From contig NZ_JACJLE010000027.1 of assembly GCF_016901995.1 (NCBI RefSeq), positions 1-50,478 of the forward strand: a DNA stretch of 50,478 bases, written 5' to 3'. The notes under the pieces were generated by a model. That model was not told the origin of the DNA. It searched no databases and saw nothing but the letters and a program-made list of their open reading frames with translations. This document shows, piece by piece, positions 35,349 to 43,795 of this stretch; the stretch's first letter is position 1, and each line of letters opens with the position of its first letter. The DNA comes from Bacteroides caecigallinarum. GTDB taxonomy: Bacteria; Bacteroidota; Bacteroidia; Bacteroidales; Bacteroidaceae. The translations under genes were made by a program, and so were the position numbers.

Positions 35349-36029
35349 ATGAATACGAATAGTAACTCTTATACTATCATTTATGCTTCGGTAATGGTTG
35401 TTATCGTAGCATTCTTGCTGGCTTTCGTAAATTCTTCTTTGCGCGACCTGCAGGGAAAGAACGTAGAGCTGGATACGAAAAAACAAATTCTTTCGGCTTT
35501 GGGTATCCGTGAAGTGGAAAATGCGGAAGCCAAATTTGCCGAAGTAGTGAAAGAAGATATGCTGGTGGCTGAAGACGGTTCGCTGAAGCCGTACGAAGGC
35601 AGTTTTGTTACCGGATATGAGAAAGCATATAAGGAAAAAGGAGAAGCCCATATTTTCGTCTGCGAAATAGACGGACAGAAGAAGTACGTTATTCCTGTTT
35701 ACGGAACAGGATTGTGGGGTGCCATCTGGGGTTATGTGGCTTTGAACGATGATAAGGATACGGTTTACGGCACTTACTTCTCACATGCATCAGAAACTCC
35801 AGGATTGGGCGCGGAAATCGCTACCGAGCATTTTCAGAATGAATTCAAAGATAAAAACGTGCTGGACGGAGATGCTATCGGGCTGGATGTCGTAAAGAAT
35901 GGAAAGGTCGATAAGCCTGAATTCCAGGTGGACGGTATTTCAGGAGGTACGATTACTTCAGTTGCCGTAGGGCAGATGCTGAAGAACTGCATGGGAAACT
36001 ATACCAAGTTTTTAACCGCTAAAGAATAA
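35349..36029 (+). CDS. nqrC: Na+-translocating NADH:quinone reductase subunit C
   Basis: NqrC has one N-terminal membrane helix (about residues 8-27) and a periplasmic FMN-binding domain. The FMN is esterified to the Thr of the motif DGISGGT near residue 200, matching the ApbE consensus. Length 226 is slightly shorter than the Vibrio protein. It sits 15 bases after nqrB. Its GTG/GCC-rich codon use matches the end of nqrB rather than nqrA. Confidence 0.96.
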   Translation: MNTNSNSYTIIYASVMVVIVAFLLAFVNSSLRDLQGKNVELDTKKQILSALGIREVENAEAKFAEVVKEDMLVAEDGSLKPYEGSFVTGYEKAYKEKGEAHIFVCEIDGQKKYVIPVYGTGLWGAIWGYVALNDDKDTVYGTYFSHASETPGLGAEIATEHFQNEFKDKNVLDGDAIGLDVVKNGKVDKPEFQVDGISGGTITSVAVGQMLKNCMGNYTKFLTAKE

Positions 36030-36046
36030 TAGGAGGAGAAATTAAT

Positions 36047-36685
36047 ATGGGAAATTTATTTTCAGCCAAGAATAGGGAAGTGTTCTCCAACCCGATAAGC
36101 ATGAATAATCCGGTCACCGTGCAGGTGCTGGGTATTTGTTCGGCACTTGCCGTAACTTCAAAACTAGAGCCGGCCATCGTGATGGGGCTTTCGGTAACCA
36201 TTATTACCGCATTCTCGAATGTGGTTATTTCGTTAATCCGCAAGACAATTCCAAACCGTATCCGTATCATTGTCCAGTTGGTGGTTGTTGCCGCGTTAGT
36301 GACTATAGTAAGCGAAATGCTTAAGGCTTTTGCATACGATGTAAGCGTTCAGCTTTCAGTGTATGTCGGCCTGATTATCACCAACTGTATCCTGATGGGA
36401 CGTCTTGAAGCGTTTGCGATGGCAAACGGTCCTTGGGAATCTTGTCTTGATGGTCTCGGCAACGGATTGGGCTATGCCAAGATTTTGGTCATTGTGGCTT
36501 TCATCCGCGAGCTTTTAGGCTCTGGCACGTTGTTGGGATTCAATGTACTGAACTATCCGGCTATTAGCGAGGCAGGCTATGTGAATAACGGATTGATGCT
36601 GATGCCGCCGATGGCGTTGATTATCGTGGCTTGCCTGATATGGTACCAGCGTGCGAAGCATCCTGAATTACAAGATAAGGAATAA
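36047..36685 (+). CDS. nqrD: Na+-translocating NADH:quinone reductase subunit D
   Basis: This is a six-helix membrane subunit, homologous to NqrE and related to RnfE; NqrD and NqrE together hold a 2Fe-2S centre in the membrane. The Cys in VQVLGICSAL and in IITNCILMGR are the expected iron ligands. The 212-residue length is normal. It has a strong Shine-Dalgarno sequence (AGGAGGAGAA at 36,031), unusual in this organism group and next to the codon-use anomaly. Confidence 0.96.
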   Translation: MGNLFSAKNREVFSNPISMNNPVTVQVLGICSALAVTSKLEPAIVMGLSVTIITAFSNVVISLIRKTIPNRIRIIVQLVVVAALVTIVSEMLKAFAYDVSVQLSVYVGLIITNCILMGRLEAFAMANGPWESCLDGLGNGLGYAKILVIVAFIRELLGSGTLLGFNVLNYPAISEAGYVNNGLMLMPPMALIIVACLIWYQRAKHPELQDKE

Positions 36686-36704
36686 CAAGTAAAGGAAAGA
36701 CATT

Positions 36705-37328
36705 ATGGAACATTTTTTCAGTTTATTAGTCCGCTCCATCTTTGTGGACAATATGATATTCGCATTCTTCTTGGGTATGTGTTCATACCTAGCTGTTTCG
36801 AAGAATGTGAAAACAGCTGTCGGCTTGGGTATAGCCGTGACTTTTGTATTGGTGGTGACTTTGCCTGTCAACTATTTGCTTCAGACTAAGGTATTGTCTG
36901 CCGACGGCATCTTGGGCATCGACCTCAGCTTCTTGAGCTTTATCCTCTTTATTGCCGTTATTGCGGCGATTACACAATTGGTAGAAATGATTGTGGAGCG
37001 TTTCAGCCCTTCGCTGTATGCCTCGCTGGGTATTTTCCTGCCATTGATAGCCGTGAACTGTGCCATCATGGGAGCCTCTTTGTTCATGCAGCAGCGTATC
37101 AACCTTACTCCTTCAGACCCGAAATACATCGGAGGCGTCGCTGATGCCATCTCTTATGCATTAGGTTCAGGTCTGGGCTGGATGCTGGCTATCGTAGGCC
37201 TGGCTGCCATCCGTGAAAAAATGGCTTACTCTGATGTGCCGGCTCCGCTGAAAGGGCTTGGTATCACTTTTATCACTGTGGGTCTGATGGCTATGGCATT
37301 TATGTGTTTCTCTGGTTTGAACATCTAA
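36705..37328 (+). CDS. nqrE: Na+-translocating NADH:quinone reductase subunit E
   Basis: This six-helix membrane subunit of 207 residues is the partner of NqrD in the inverted-topology pair that carries the intramembrane 2Fe-2S centre. The ligand Cys residues are seen in [12 protein letters not shown] and [11 protein letters not shown]. The start [20 protein letters not shown] is typical. It still shows the GTG/GCC-rich codon use of the middle block. Confidence 0.97.
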   Translation: MEHFFSLLVRSIFVDNMIFAFFLGMCSYLAVSKNVKTAVGLGIAVTFVLVVTLPVNYLLQTKVLSADGILGIDLSFLSFILFIAVIAAITQLVEMIVERFSPSLYASLGIFLPLIAVNCAIMGASLFMQQRINLTPSDPKYIGGVADAISYALGSGLGWMLAIVGLAAIREKMAYSDVPAPLKGLGITFITVGLMAMAFMCFSGLNI

Positions 37329-37347
37329 TAAAGAAAGGAATAAGACA

Positions 37348-38616
37348 ATGGATATGAATTTTATTTTGGCAAGCATTGGAGTATTCCTTGTGACTATTCT
37401 GGTGTTGGTAGTAATCCTTCTGGTTGCTAAGAATTTTCTTGTTGCTTCCGGTAAGGTTAAGGTAACAATAAACGGTGAAAATCAGTTGGAGGTTGAATCA
37501 GGTTCTACGCTGCTCAACACGTTGGCAGTGAACAACGTATTCCTTCCTTCGGCATGTGGAGGTAAGGGTTCATGCGGTCAGTGCAAGTGTCAGGTTGTAG
37601 AAGGTGGCGGCGAAATTCTTCCTTCCGAAGTAAGCCACTTCAGCCGCAAACAGCAGAAAGACCACTGGCGTCTTGGCTGTCAGGTAAAGGTCAAGGGTGA
37701 TATGTCAATAAAGGTTCCTGAATCAGTAATGGGTGTCAAGGAATACGAATGTACGGTTATCTCCAACAAGAACGTCGCTACATTTATAAAGGAATTCAAA
37801 GTGCAGCTTCCTGCAGGAGCCCATATGGACTTTATTCCTGGTTCATACGCACAGATTAAGATTCCTAAATTCGAAATGGATTATAACAAGGATATCGACA
37901 AGAGCCTTATCGGTGACGAATATCTTCCTGCATGGGAAAAATTCGGTTTGTTCGGCTTGAAATGTAAGAACGAGGAAGAAACTATCCGTGCTTACTCTAT
38001 GGCCAACTATCCTGCCGAAGGTGATGTATTCATGTTGACTGTACGTATCGCTACTCCTCCGTTTAAGCCAGACCGCAGCGGTTTCATGGATGTAAATCCT
38101 GGTATCGCATCTTCTTATATCTTTACCCTTAAACCAGGTGATAAGGTATTGATGAGTGGTCCTTACGGTGACTTCCACCCAATCTTCGATTCTAAGAAGG
38201 AAATGATTTGGGTAGGTGGTGGTGCCGGTATGGCTCCGTTGCGTGCGCAGATTATGCATATGACACGTACTTTGCACACTACAGATCGTGAACTTCACTA
38301 CTTCTATGGTGCTCGTGCATTGAATGAAGTATTCTATCTTGAAGACTTCTTGGCTCTTGAGAAAGACTTCCCTAACTTCCACTTCCATCTTGCACTTGAC
38401 CGTCCTGATCCAGCTGCTGATGCTGCAGGAGTTAAATATACTCCGGGATTCGTTCATCAGGTAATGCTTGAAACTTACTTGAAGAACCACGAAGCTCCGG
38501 AAGATATTGAATACTACATGTGTGGTCCTGGTCCGATGTCTAACGCTGTAGTCAAAATGCTTGACAGCCTTGGTGTTGAACCATCTTCAATTATGTACGA
38601 TAACTTCGGAGGATAA
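37348..38616 (+). CDS. nqrF: Na+-translocating NADH:quinone reductase subunit F
   Basis: NqrF is the NADH-oxidising subunit. The 422-residue protein has one N-terminal membrane helix (5-28), a ferredoxin domain with a 2Fe-2S set at Cys70, Cys76, Cys79 and Cys111, an FAD domain (RAYSMANYP) and an NADH domain (VGGGAGMAPLR and CGPGPMSNAV). It ends the operon and is followed by a strong terminator. Codon use returns to the GTA/GTT, CTT pattern of nqrA soon after the start. Confidence 0.97.
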   Translation: MDMNFILASIGVFLVTILVLVVILLVAKNFLVASGKVKVTINGENQLEVESGSTLLNTLAVNNVFLPSACGGKGSCGQCKCQVVEGGGEILPSEVSHFSRKQQKDHWRLGCQVKVKGDMSIKVPESVMGVKEYECTVISNKNVATFIKEFKVQLPAGAHMDFIPGSYAQIKIPKFEMDYNKDIDKSLIGDEYLPAWEKFGLFGLKCKNEEETIRAYSMANYPAEGDVFMLTVRIATPPFKPDRSGFMDVNPGIASSYIFTLKPGDKVLMSGPYGDFHPIFDSKKEMIWVGGGAGMAPLRAQIMHMTRTLHTTDRELHYFYGARALNEVFYLEDFLALEKDFPNFHFHLALDRPDPAADAAGVKYTPGFVHQVMLETYLKNHEAPEDIEYYMCGPGPMSNAVVKMLDSLGVEPSSIMYDNFGG

Positions 38617-38640
38617 TATTTCTAAGAGTTATATATGGAG

Positions 38641-38676
38641 AAGAGCCCGATACGCTGATGTATCGGGCTCTTTTAT
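38641..38676 (+). terminator. Terminator of the nqr operon
   Basis: A perfect 13-pair stem, AAGAGCCCGATAC (38,641-38,653) with its complement (38,660-38,672), loop GCTGAT, is followed by TTTTA. It begins 25 bases after nqrF. Confidence 0.93.
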
Positions 38677-38808
38677 TATATATGTATTACATTAACAATA
38701 AAATCCTGTTATTGTTCAAATTTCTGTTAAACTCTTGATGCATATCAACAAATGACGTAGATTTTGAAGATTTTCTGTCATTTGTTTTTTCGTTACTGAG
38801 AACATGCT

Positions 38809-38816
38809 TATCTTTG
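38809..38816 (+). promoter_or_regulatory. Candidate -7 box for the small secreted protein gene
   Basis: TATCTTTG is a match to TAnnTTTG. A TTTG lies 24 bases upstream (38,781-38,784), a longer spacer than usual. Confidence 0.5.
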
Positions 38817-38846
38817 TATCGGTAAAAAGAAAAAGGCTTAAGCTAA

Positions 38847-38894
38847 ATGAAAGGTAAGGATATAGGAAAACTTACCAAAATGAGATTAAATTAA
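38847..38894 (+). other. Possible 15-codon leader ORF
   Basis: ATG at 38,847 opens a frame of 15 codons (MKGKDIGKLTKMRLN) ending in TAA at 38,892-38,894, within the predicted leader and 56 bases before the next ATG. It contains a six-base inverted repeat, GGTAAG and CTTACC. It is basic and has no Shine-Dalgarno sequence. It could be a leader peptide or chance. Confidence 0.25.
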
Positions 38895-38950
38895 GGCAAT
38901 CAAGAAAAGATTGTATTTTAGGTAACAACAAAAATTAAACATTAGGTATT

Positions 38951-39310
38951 ATGAAATCAGGATTAACATTTATCGCCGCATTGGCACTTTCTGCAACAGT
39001 ATTTGCAAACGGTAACCAGACTAAAACTACAGAAAAATGGAATGGTTCAATCAACAAGGCTCAGTTAGGAAAGTATCTTAAACTTTCTTCTGATCAGAGT
39101 GAAGAAGTTGCTGACATTTGCGATTTCTTTGAAGCAGAAATGAAAATGGCTAATAGAGCAAAAGAAGGTCAGGACGAAAAAGTTCGCAAGGCTGTTTATG
39201 GCAATTTGAAGTTGATGAAAAATACTTTAAATGAAAAGCAGTACTCAGATTACTTGAAACTTATGGGTATGACTCTTCGTAACAAAGGTATCGATATCGA
39301 AAAGAAGTAA
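38951..39310 (+). CDS. Small secreted protein of unknown function
   Basis: This 119-residue protein has a clear signal peptide (MKSGLTFIAALALSATVFA, cleaved near residue 19-20). The mature part is about 100 residues, helical and charged, with LSSDQSEEVADICDFFEAEM and LNEKQYSDYLKLMGMTL; it has one Cys and no membrane segment. Its pattern of helix with E/K/Q faces resembles small periplasmic helical proteins of the Spy/CpxP kind only in a general way. It has its own promoter, a long leader and a strong terminator. I do not recognise the family; small abundant exported proteins like it are common in Bacteroides. Confidence 0.85.
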   Translation: MKSGLTFIAALALSATVFANGNQTKTTEKWNGSINKAQLGKYLKLSSDQSEEVADICDFFEAEMKMANRAKEGQDEKVRKAVYGNLKLMKNTLNEKQYSDYLKLMGMTLRNKGIDIEKK

Positions 39311-39330
39311 TTAACGATAAAAACTATATG

Positions 39331-39370
39331 AAGTCTCCGCAGCATTTGTTTTGTTGCGGAGACTTTTTTT
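39331..39370 (+). terminator. Terminator of the small secreted protein gene
   Basis: A 14-pair stem (39,331-39,344 with 39,352-39,365, one G-U) with core AAGTCTCCGCA is followed by seven T. It starts 21 bases after the stop. Confidence 0.92.
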
Positions 39371-39436
39371 GTTGTCCTTACGGAAAAAATATATTTACTT
39401 TGTATTCCTGTAAAATTTAAGGAAAGTAGGTTTAAT

Positions 39437-40792
39437 ATGAATTTTGGAAAGGAAGATCTGATAAACGGAAACATAACAGGAGCAATGTTGCGTTTTGCTT
39501 TTCCTTTGATGCTGGGAAATCTTTTACAACAGTGTTATAATATAGCTGATACTTTGATAGTAGGACGTGTCCTTGGTGCCGATGCTTTGGCTGCTGTAGG
39601 ATCATCGTACGCCCTAATAGTTTTCGTTACTTCAGTTTTTATAGGTCTGTGTATGGGGTGCAGTGCGGTGTTCTCCATGCAGTATGGTTCGAATGATTTC
39701 AAAGAAATGCGCCGGAGTATATTTTCATCGATAGTGCTCGTAGGAGGTGTAACATTATTTCTTAATGTTTGTTCCTTAGTTTTCCTTTCGCCTATAATAC
39801 GTATCTTGCAGACACCTCCCGAGGTGGAGCGGATGGTGCATGATTATCTTCTCATTATATTCTTAGGGATGATTCCTATCTGTGTATATAACTTTTATGC
39901 TTTTCTTCTTCGTGCGGTAGGAAATTCTTTAGTCCCGTTGGTCTTTCTGATAGTTTCGGTTGTTCTTAATATAGTTCTTGATGTATTGATGATGGTTACA
40001 CTGGATATGGGTGTAGAAGGAGCTGCACTTGCCACAGTGATTTCTCAGATTGTAGGTTCTTTAGGACTTTGTTTATATACCTACAAGCATTTCCCGGATT
40101 TGCGCCTGAAACGTATAGACTGCATTGTCAGCAGGCAGTCACTGGCAAAGATTACATCATATTCATTTTTAACTGGAGTACAACAGTCCGTTATGAATTT
40201 CGGTATTCTTATGGTACAAGGGCTTGTAAACAGTTTCGGAACAGCCGTTATGGCAGCCTTTGCAGCTGCTGTAAAGATAGATTCCTTTGCATATATGCCT
40301 GTACAGGATTTTGGAAACGCCTTTTCCACATTTATAGCGCAAAATTTCGGGGCAGGACGTGTGGAGCGTATCCGCCGAGGAATTCGTATTGCTGTGTGTA
40401 TTACTACGGCGTTTTCTATTTTTGTTTCGTTTCTGGTCTTTTTGCTGTCACCTTGGCTTATGGCTTTCTTTGTTTCGCCTGAAGAGACTGACATTATCAA
40501 TATAGGTGTGGAGTATCTTCGTATTGAAGGAAGTTTCTATGTAGGTATAGGCTATTTGTTCCTTCTTTACGGTTATTATAGGGCTGTCGCATTGCCGTCA
40601 ATGTCTGTTGTGCTGACCGTTGTTTCTTTAGGAACACGTGTAGCATTGGCATATTTCCTGGCTTCAGTCCCTGCCATTGGTTATACGGGTATATGGTGGT
40701 CAGTTCCTATAGGTTGGGCTTTGGCCGATATCATTGGAGTTTGGTTTTATCAGTCCAAACACAAGAAAAGATTGATGACTTATAGGGCCTAA
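39437..40792 (+). CDS. MATE-family multidrug/Na+ efflux transporter
   Basis: This 451-residue inner-membrane protein has about twelve hydrophobic helices in two similar halves. The N-terminal MLRFAFPLMLGNLLQQCYNI and DTLIVGRVLGADALAAVG are typical of the MATE family (NorM/DinF side), as is the second-half QNFGAGRVERIRRG. It exports cationic compounds or drugs in exchange for Na+ or H+; the substrate cannot be told. It is preceded by a terminator and stands alone. Confidence 0.93.
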   Translation: MNFGKEDLINGNITGAMLRFAFPLMLGNLLQQCYNIADTLIVGRVLGADALAAVGSSYALIVFVTSVFIGLCMGCSAVFSMQYGSNDFKEMRRSIFSSIVLVGGVTLFLNVCSLVFLSPIIRILQTPPEVERMVHDYLLIIFLGMIPICVYNFYAFLLRAVGNSLVPLVFLIVSVVLNIVLDVLMMVTLDMGVEGAALATVISQIVGSLGLCLYTYKHFPDLRLKRIDCIVSRQSLAKITSYSFLTGVQQSVMNFGILMVQGLVNSFGTAVMAAFAAAVKIDSFAYMPVQDFGNAFSTFIAQNFGAGRVERIRRGIRIAVCITTAFSIFVSFLVFLLSPWLMAFFVSPEETDIINIGVEYLRIEGSFYVGIGYLFLLYGYYRAVALPSMSVVLTVVSLGTRVALAYFLASVPAIGYTGIWWSVPIGWALADIIGVWFYQSKHKKRLMTYRA

Positions 40793-40794
40793 TT

Positions 40795-40813
40795 ATGTGT
40801 CTCTACACATTTT
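40795..40813 (+). terminator. Weak hairpin after the MATE gene
   Basis: ATGTGT-CTCT-ACACAT followed by TTT starts 2 bases after the stop. The six-pair stem is short for an efficient terminator. Confidence 0.35.
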
Positions 40814-40836
40814 AGTTTGAAAAACTGTGTTTTTCG

Positions 40837-40868
40837 CTTGACTCTGCTCCCGGCTTTGCGTATATTTG
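40837..40868 (+). promoter_or_regulatory. Promoter of the peptidase-transporter operon
   Basis: CTTG (40,837-40,840), a 20-base spacer and TATATTTG (40,861-40,868) fit the Bacteroidota promoter well; the leader would be about 50 bases. Confidence 0.7.
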
Positions 40869-40926
40869 CAAACGGAAAATTCATTATGTAAATAAATATT
40901 ATTTTTTGACATTAAAAAATAGAGAG

Positions 40927-42111
40927 ATGAGAGTAAGAAACTTGACATTTGTAGCATTAATGGTTGCTGCATCTGCCGTTATGGCACAGGAGGGTAATGG
41001 GTATCAGTTTACAGACATAGTTTCAAACAAGGCTACATCAGTAAAGAATCAGGCAGCAACTGGAACATGCTGGTGTTTTGCAACTACATCTTTCATGGAG
41101 TCGGAGTTGCTTAGAATGGGGAAAGGTGAGTATGATCTGTCGGAAATGTTTATTGTCAGACAAAAGTATATGAATCAATTGGCTGATAACTATCTTCGTC
41201 GTGGAAGGGGAAATATAGGACAGGGTAGTATCTCGCCAAGTTGGATGACTGCTTTTCAGCAGGTTGGTATTGTTCCAGAAGAAGTTTATAGTGGAATAAA
41301 TTATGATTCAAAGACTCATAATCATACTGAGCTTGAAGCTTATATGTCTGCAATAGCAGGACAGGCTGTAAAAATGAAACACCGTAGTTCTGAATATAAC
41401 GAGCTTATGAATACTTTGTTCGACATTTATATGGGTAAACTTCCTGAAACATTTACATATAATGGTAGGGAATATACTCCGAAAAGTTTTGCTGAGAGTC
41501 TCGGACTGAATATGGATGATTATGTTATGCTTACAAGTTTCACGCATAAACCTTATTATGAGAAGTTTGAACTTGAAATTCCGGACAACTGGGAACATGC
41601 TAAAATGTATAATCTTCCGCTTGATGAGATGATGGATGCTACAGACAATGCCTTGAAGAACGGATATACTGTATGCTGGGATGGTGATGTAAGCGAGAAA
41701 GGTTTTTCATTTACAAATGGTGTTGCCATAAATCCTGAGGTAACAAAAATGGATGATTACAGTCAGACAGACAGGGCACGCTTTGAAAATATGAAAACCG
41801 GTGAAAGACTTGAGGAAGTATATAAATTCGAGCATCCTTATCCGGAAGTAAATGTTACTCCTGAAATAAGGCAAGAAGGTTATGAATCGTTTGTTACTAC
41901 AGACGATCATCTGATGCATATTATAGGGTTGACAAAAGACCAGAACGGTACAAAATATTATATAACAAAGAATTCATGGGGAACTGAGAGAAACCGTTTT
42001 GGTGGATATATCAATATGTCTGAAAGCTTTGTGCGTGCCAAAACTGTTTATGTAATGATGCACAAGGATGCTTTGAGTAAAGAACTGAAGAAGAAACTTG
42101 GAATAAAATAA
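40927..42111 (+). CDS. Secreted C1B (bleomycin hydrolase/aminopeptidase C-like) cysteine peptidase
   Basis: The ATG at 40,927 gives a signal peptide (MRVRNLTFVALMVAASAVMA); a longer frame to a TTG at 40,906 adds an unlikely leader. The 394-residue enzyme has the papain-type catalytic residues: Cys48 in ATGTCWCFATTSF, His in DHLMHIIGL and Asn in KNSWGTE. The overall layout is that of family C1B, but intracellular PepC/BLMH lack a signal peptide, so this one works in the periplasm. Its stop is 1 base before the POT transporter start, which couples periplasmic peptide cutting with uptake. Confidence 0.92.
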   Translation: MRVRNLTFVALMVAASAVMAQEGNGYQFTDIVSNKATSVKNQAATGTCWCFATTSFMESELLRMGKGEYDLSEMFIVRQKYMNQLADNYLRRGRGNIGQGSISPSWMTAFQQVGIVPEEVYSGINYDSKTHNHTELEAYMSAIAGQAVKMKHRSSEYNELMNTLFDIYMGKLPETFTYNGREYTPKSFAESLGLNMDDYVMLTSFTHKPYYEKFELEIPDNWEHAKMYNLPLDEMMDATDNALKNGYTVCWDGDVSEKGFSFTNGVAINPEVTKMDDYSQTDRARFENMKTGERLEEVYKFEHPYPEVNVTPEIRQEGYESFVTTDDHLMHIIGLTKDQNGTKYYITKNSWGTERNRFGGYINMSESFVRAKTVYVMMHKDALSKELKKKLGIK

Positions 42112-42112
42112 G

Positions 42113-43699
42113 ATGAACAGTACGGAAGTGACAAACAATAGTAAAGGACATCCCAAAGGATTGTATCTTCTTTTTGTGACTGAAATGTGGGAACGTTTCA
42201 GTTATTATGGCATGCGTGCCTTGTTTATGCTTTATATGGTTCAGGCACTGCTCTTTGATAAAGAGTTTGCCTCGCAGGTTTATGGCAGTTACACAGGACT
42301 TGTTTATCTGACTCCGCTTATTGGGGGATATATTGCCGATAAATATTGGGGAAACCGAAGGTCAATTGTTGTTGGTGCGTTGGTTATGGCGGTAGGACAG
42401 TTCCTGTTATTTCTAAGTGCATGTTATTTTCATCATGTTGATGTGGCAAAATGGCTGATGTTCTGTGGCTTAGGACTACTGATAATGGGTAACGGATTTT
42501 TCAAGCCTAATATATCTACAATGGTTGGCCGTCTGTATTCTGACAATGACAAGCGTAAGGACTCTGCTTTTACTATCTTCTATATGGGGGTTAATGTAGG
42601 TTCTACTCTTGCCCCGCTTATTTGTGGGCTGATAGGAAATACCGGACATCCGGAAGATTTTAAATGGGGATTTCTTGCAGCGTGTATTGGTATGATTCTG
42701 GGAGCTGTTGTTTTTCAGATATTCAAGAACAAATATATCTGCGATCCTGATGGTAATCCTGTAGGAATTGCGCCTCAAAAGAAAGATGACAATTTGCAAT
42801 CATTAGAAAAAGGTGATGGATGGCTTTCTGCGAAAAGCATAGTGGCGATAGTCGCTACAATTGCACTGACGCTCGTTTTCTCTGTGAATTGGGATTGGAT
42901 AACCGGTAATCAGATTTCTACAGGAGGTAGTGTCTTCTCAGGGGCGGACTGGATAGGCTCTCTTATATATGCCACTGTGATAGTGATGCCTATACTGATA
43001 ATAACAGATCATAGTCTTAATCGCAGTGAAAAGATAAAGATTGGAATTATCTATATCATAGCATTCTTTGTGATTTTCTTTTGGGCTGCATACGAACAGG
43101 CCGGAGCTTCATTGACATTCTTTGCTGATGAGCAGACAGACCGTAACATTGGAGGATGGGAGATGCCGGCAGCATATTTTCAATCGTTTAATCCTATCAT
43201 GTTGGTGCTATTGGCTCCTGTGTTTGCCGGTCTATGGTCTTTTCTTGGTAAGAATGGACTAGAACCTAGTTCTGTAAAGAAACAAGCCATAGGTCTTTTC
43301 CTTTTGGCTATGGGGTATCTGTTCATTGCTTTCGGTGTTAAGGATGTAGAACCTGGAGTCAAGGTGAGTATGATATGGCTTACGGGATTATATCTTATCC
43401 ATACAATGGGCGAGTTGTGTCTTGCCCCAATAGGACTGTCATTGGTGTATAAACTTTCTCCTGCACGGTTTTCTTCTCTTTTAATGGGTGTTTGGTATCT
43501 TAGTACATCTGCTGCTAATAAAATGGCAGGAATGTTGAGCGGATATTACCCTGAAGGTGGAGTAGCGAAAAATTTTTTAGGATATCATGTGGGAAATCTG
43601 TATGACTTCTTTCTCTTGTTCGTTTTTATGAGTGGTACTGCAGCTGTAGTGCTGTTCCTTTTATCCGGAAAACTGCAAAGTCTTATGCAGGAAAAATAA
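42113..43699 (+). CDS. POT/PTR-family proton-coupled di-/tripeptide transporter
   Basis: This 528-residue, 12-14 helix inner-membrane protein has the POT signature EMWERFSYYGMRA near residue 24 (ExxERFxYY) and the second family motif around GNGFFKPNISTM. It imports di- and tripeptides with protons. The gene starts 1 base after the C1B peptidase stop, so the two are translationally coupled. A central hydrophilic stretch near residues 200-235 is the usual loop between the two halves. A bidirectional terminator follows. Confidence 0.94.
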   Translation: MNSTEVTNNSKGHPKGLYLLFVTEMWERFSYYGMRALFMLYMVQALLFDKEFASQVYGSYTGLVYLTPLIGGYIADKYWGNRRSIVVGALVMAVGQFLLFLSACYFHHVDVAKWLMFCGLGLLIMGNGFFKPNISTMVGRLYSDNDKRKDSAFTIFYMGVNVGSTLAPLICGLIGNTGHPEDFKWGFLAACIGMILGAVVFQIFKNKYICDPDGNPVGIAPQKKDDNLQSLEKGDGWLSAKSIVAIVATIALTLVFSVNWDWITGNQISTGGSVFSGADWIGSLIYATVIVMPILIITDHSLNRSEKIKIGIIYIIAFFVIFFWAAYEQAGASLTFFADEQTDRNIGGWEMPAAYFQSFNPIMLVLLAPVFAGLWSFLGKNGLEPSSVKKQAIGLFLLAMGYLFIAFGVKDVEPGVKVSMIWLTGLYLIHTMGELCLAPIGLSLVYKLSPARFSSLLMGVWYLSTSAANKMAGMLSGYYPEGGVAKNFLGYHVGNLYDFFLLFVFMSGTAAVVLFLLSGKLQSLMQEK

Positions 43700-43706
43700 A
43701 AAATAT

Positions 43707-43764
43707 ACAGCCACAAAAGATTTCATTTACCATTATTGGGTAAACATCTTTTGTGGCTGTTTTT
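43707..43764. terminator. Bidirectional terminator between the POT transporter and uvrB
   Basis: Perfect 15-base arms, ACAGCCACAAAAGAT (43,707-43,721) and its complement (43,746-43,760), enclose a second stem TTTACC/GGTAAA, and the stem is followed by TTTTT on the plus strand. Convergent gene ends lie on both sides. Confidence 0.9.
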
Positions 43765-43795
43765 GTCTATTCAGGAATAAAAGATAATACTTGTT

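Larger units (their letters stand above)
38617..38950. other. Intergenic region with nqr terminator and long leader of the next gene
   Basis: After the nqr terminator this 334-base stretch holds a -7 box, TATCTTTG (38,809-38,816), that would give the next gene an untranslated leader of about 128 bases. The leader contains GGTAAG...CTTACC arms and a 15-codon open frame (38,847-38,894). No longer gene is seen. Confidence 0.6.

Noticed and set aside
37843..38490. 215-codon open frame antisense to nqrF
   Set aside because: It mirrors the conserved nqrF gene; its protein is rich in His, Thr and Arg without any domain.
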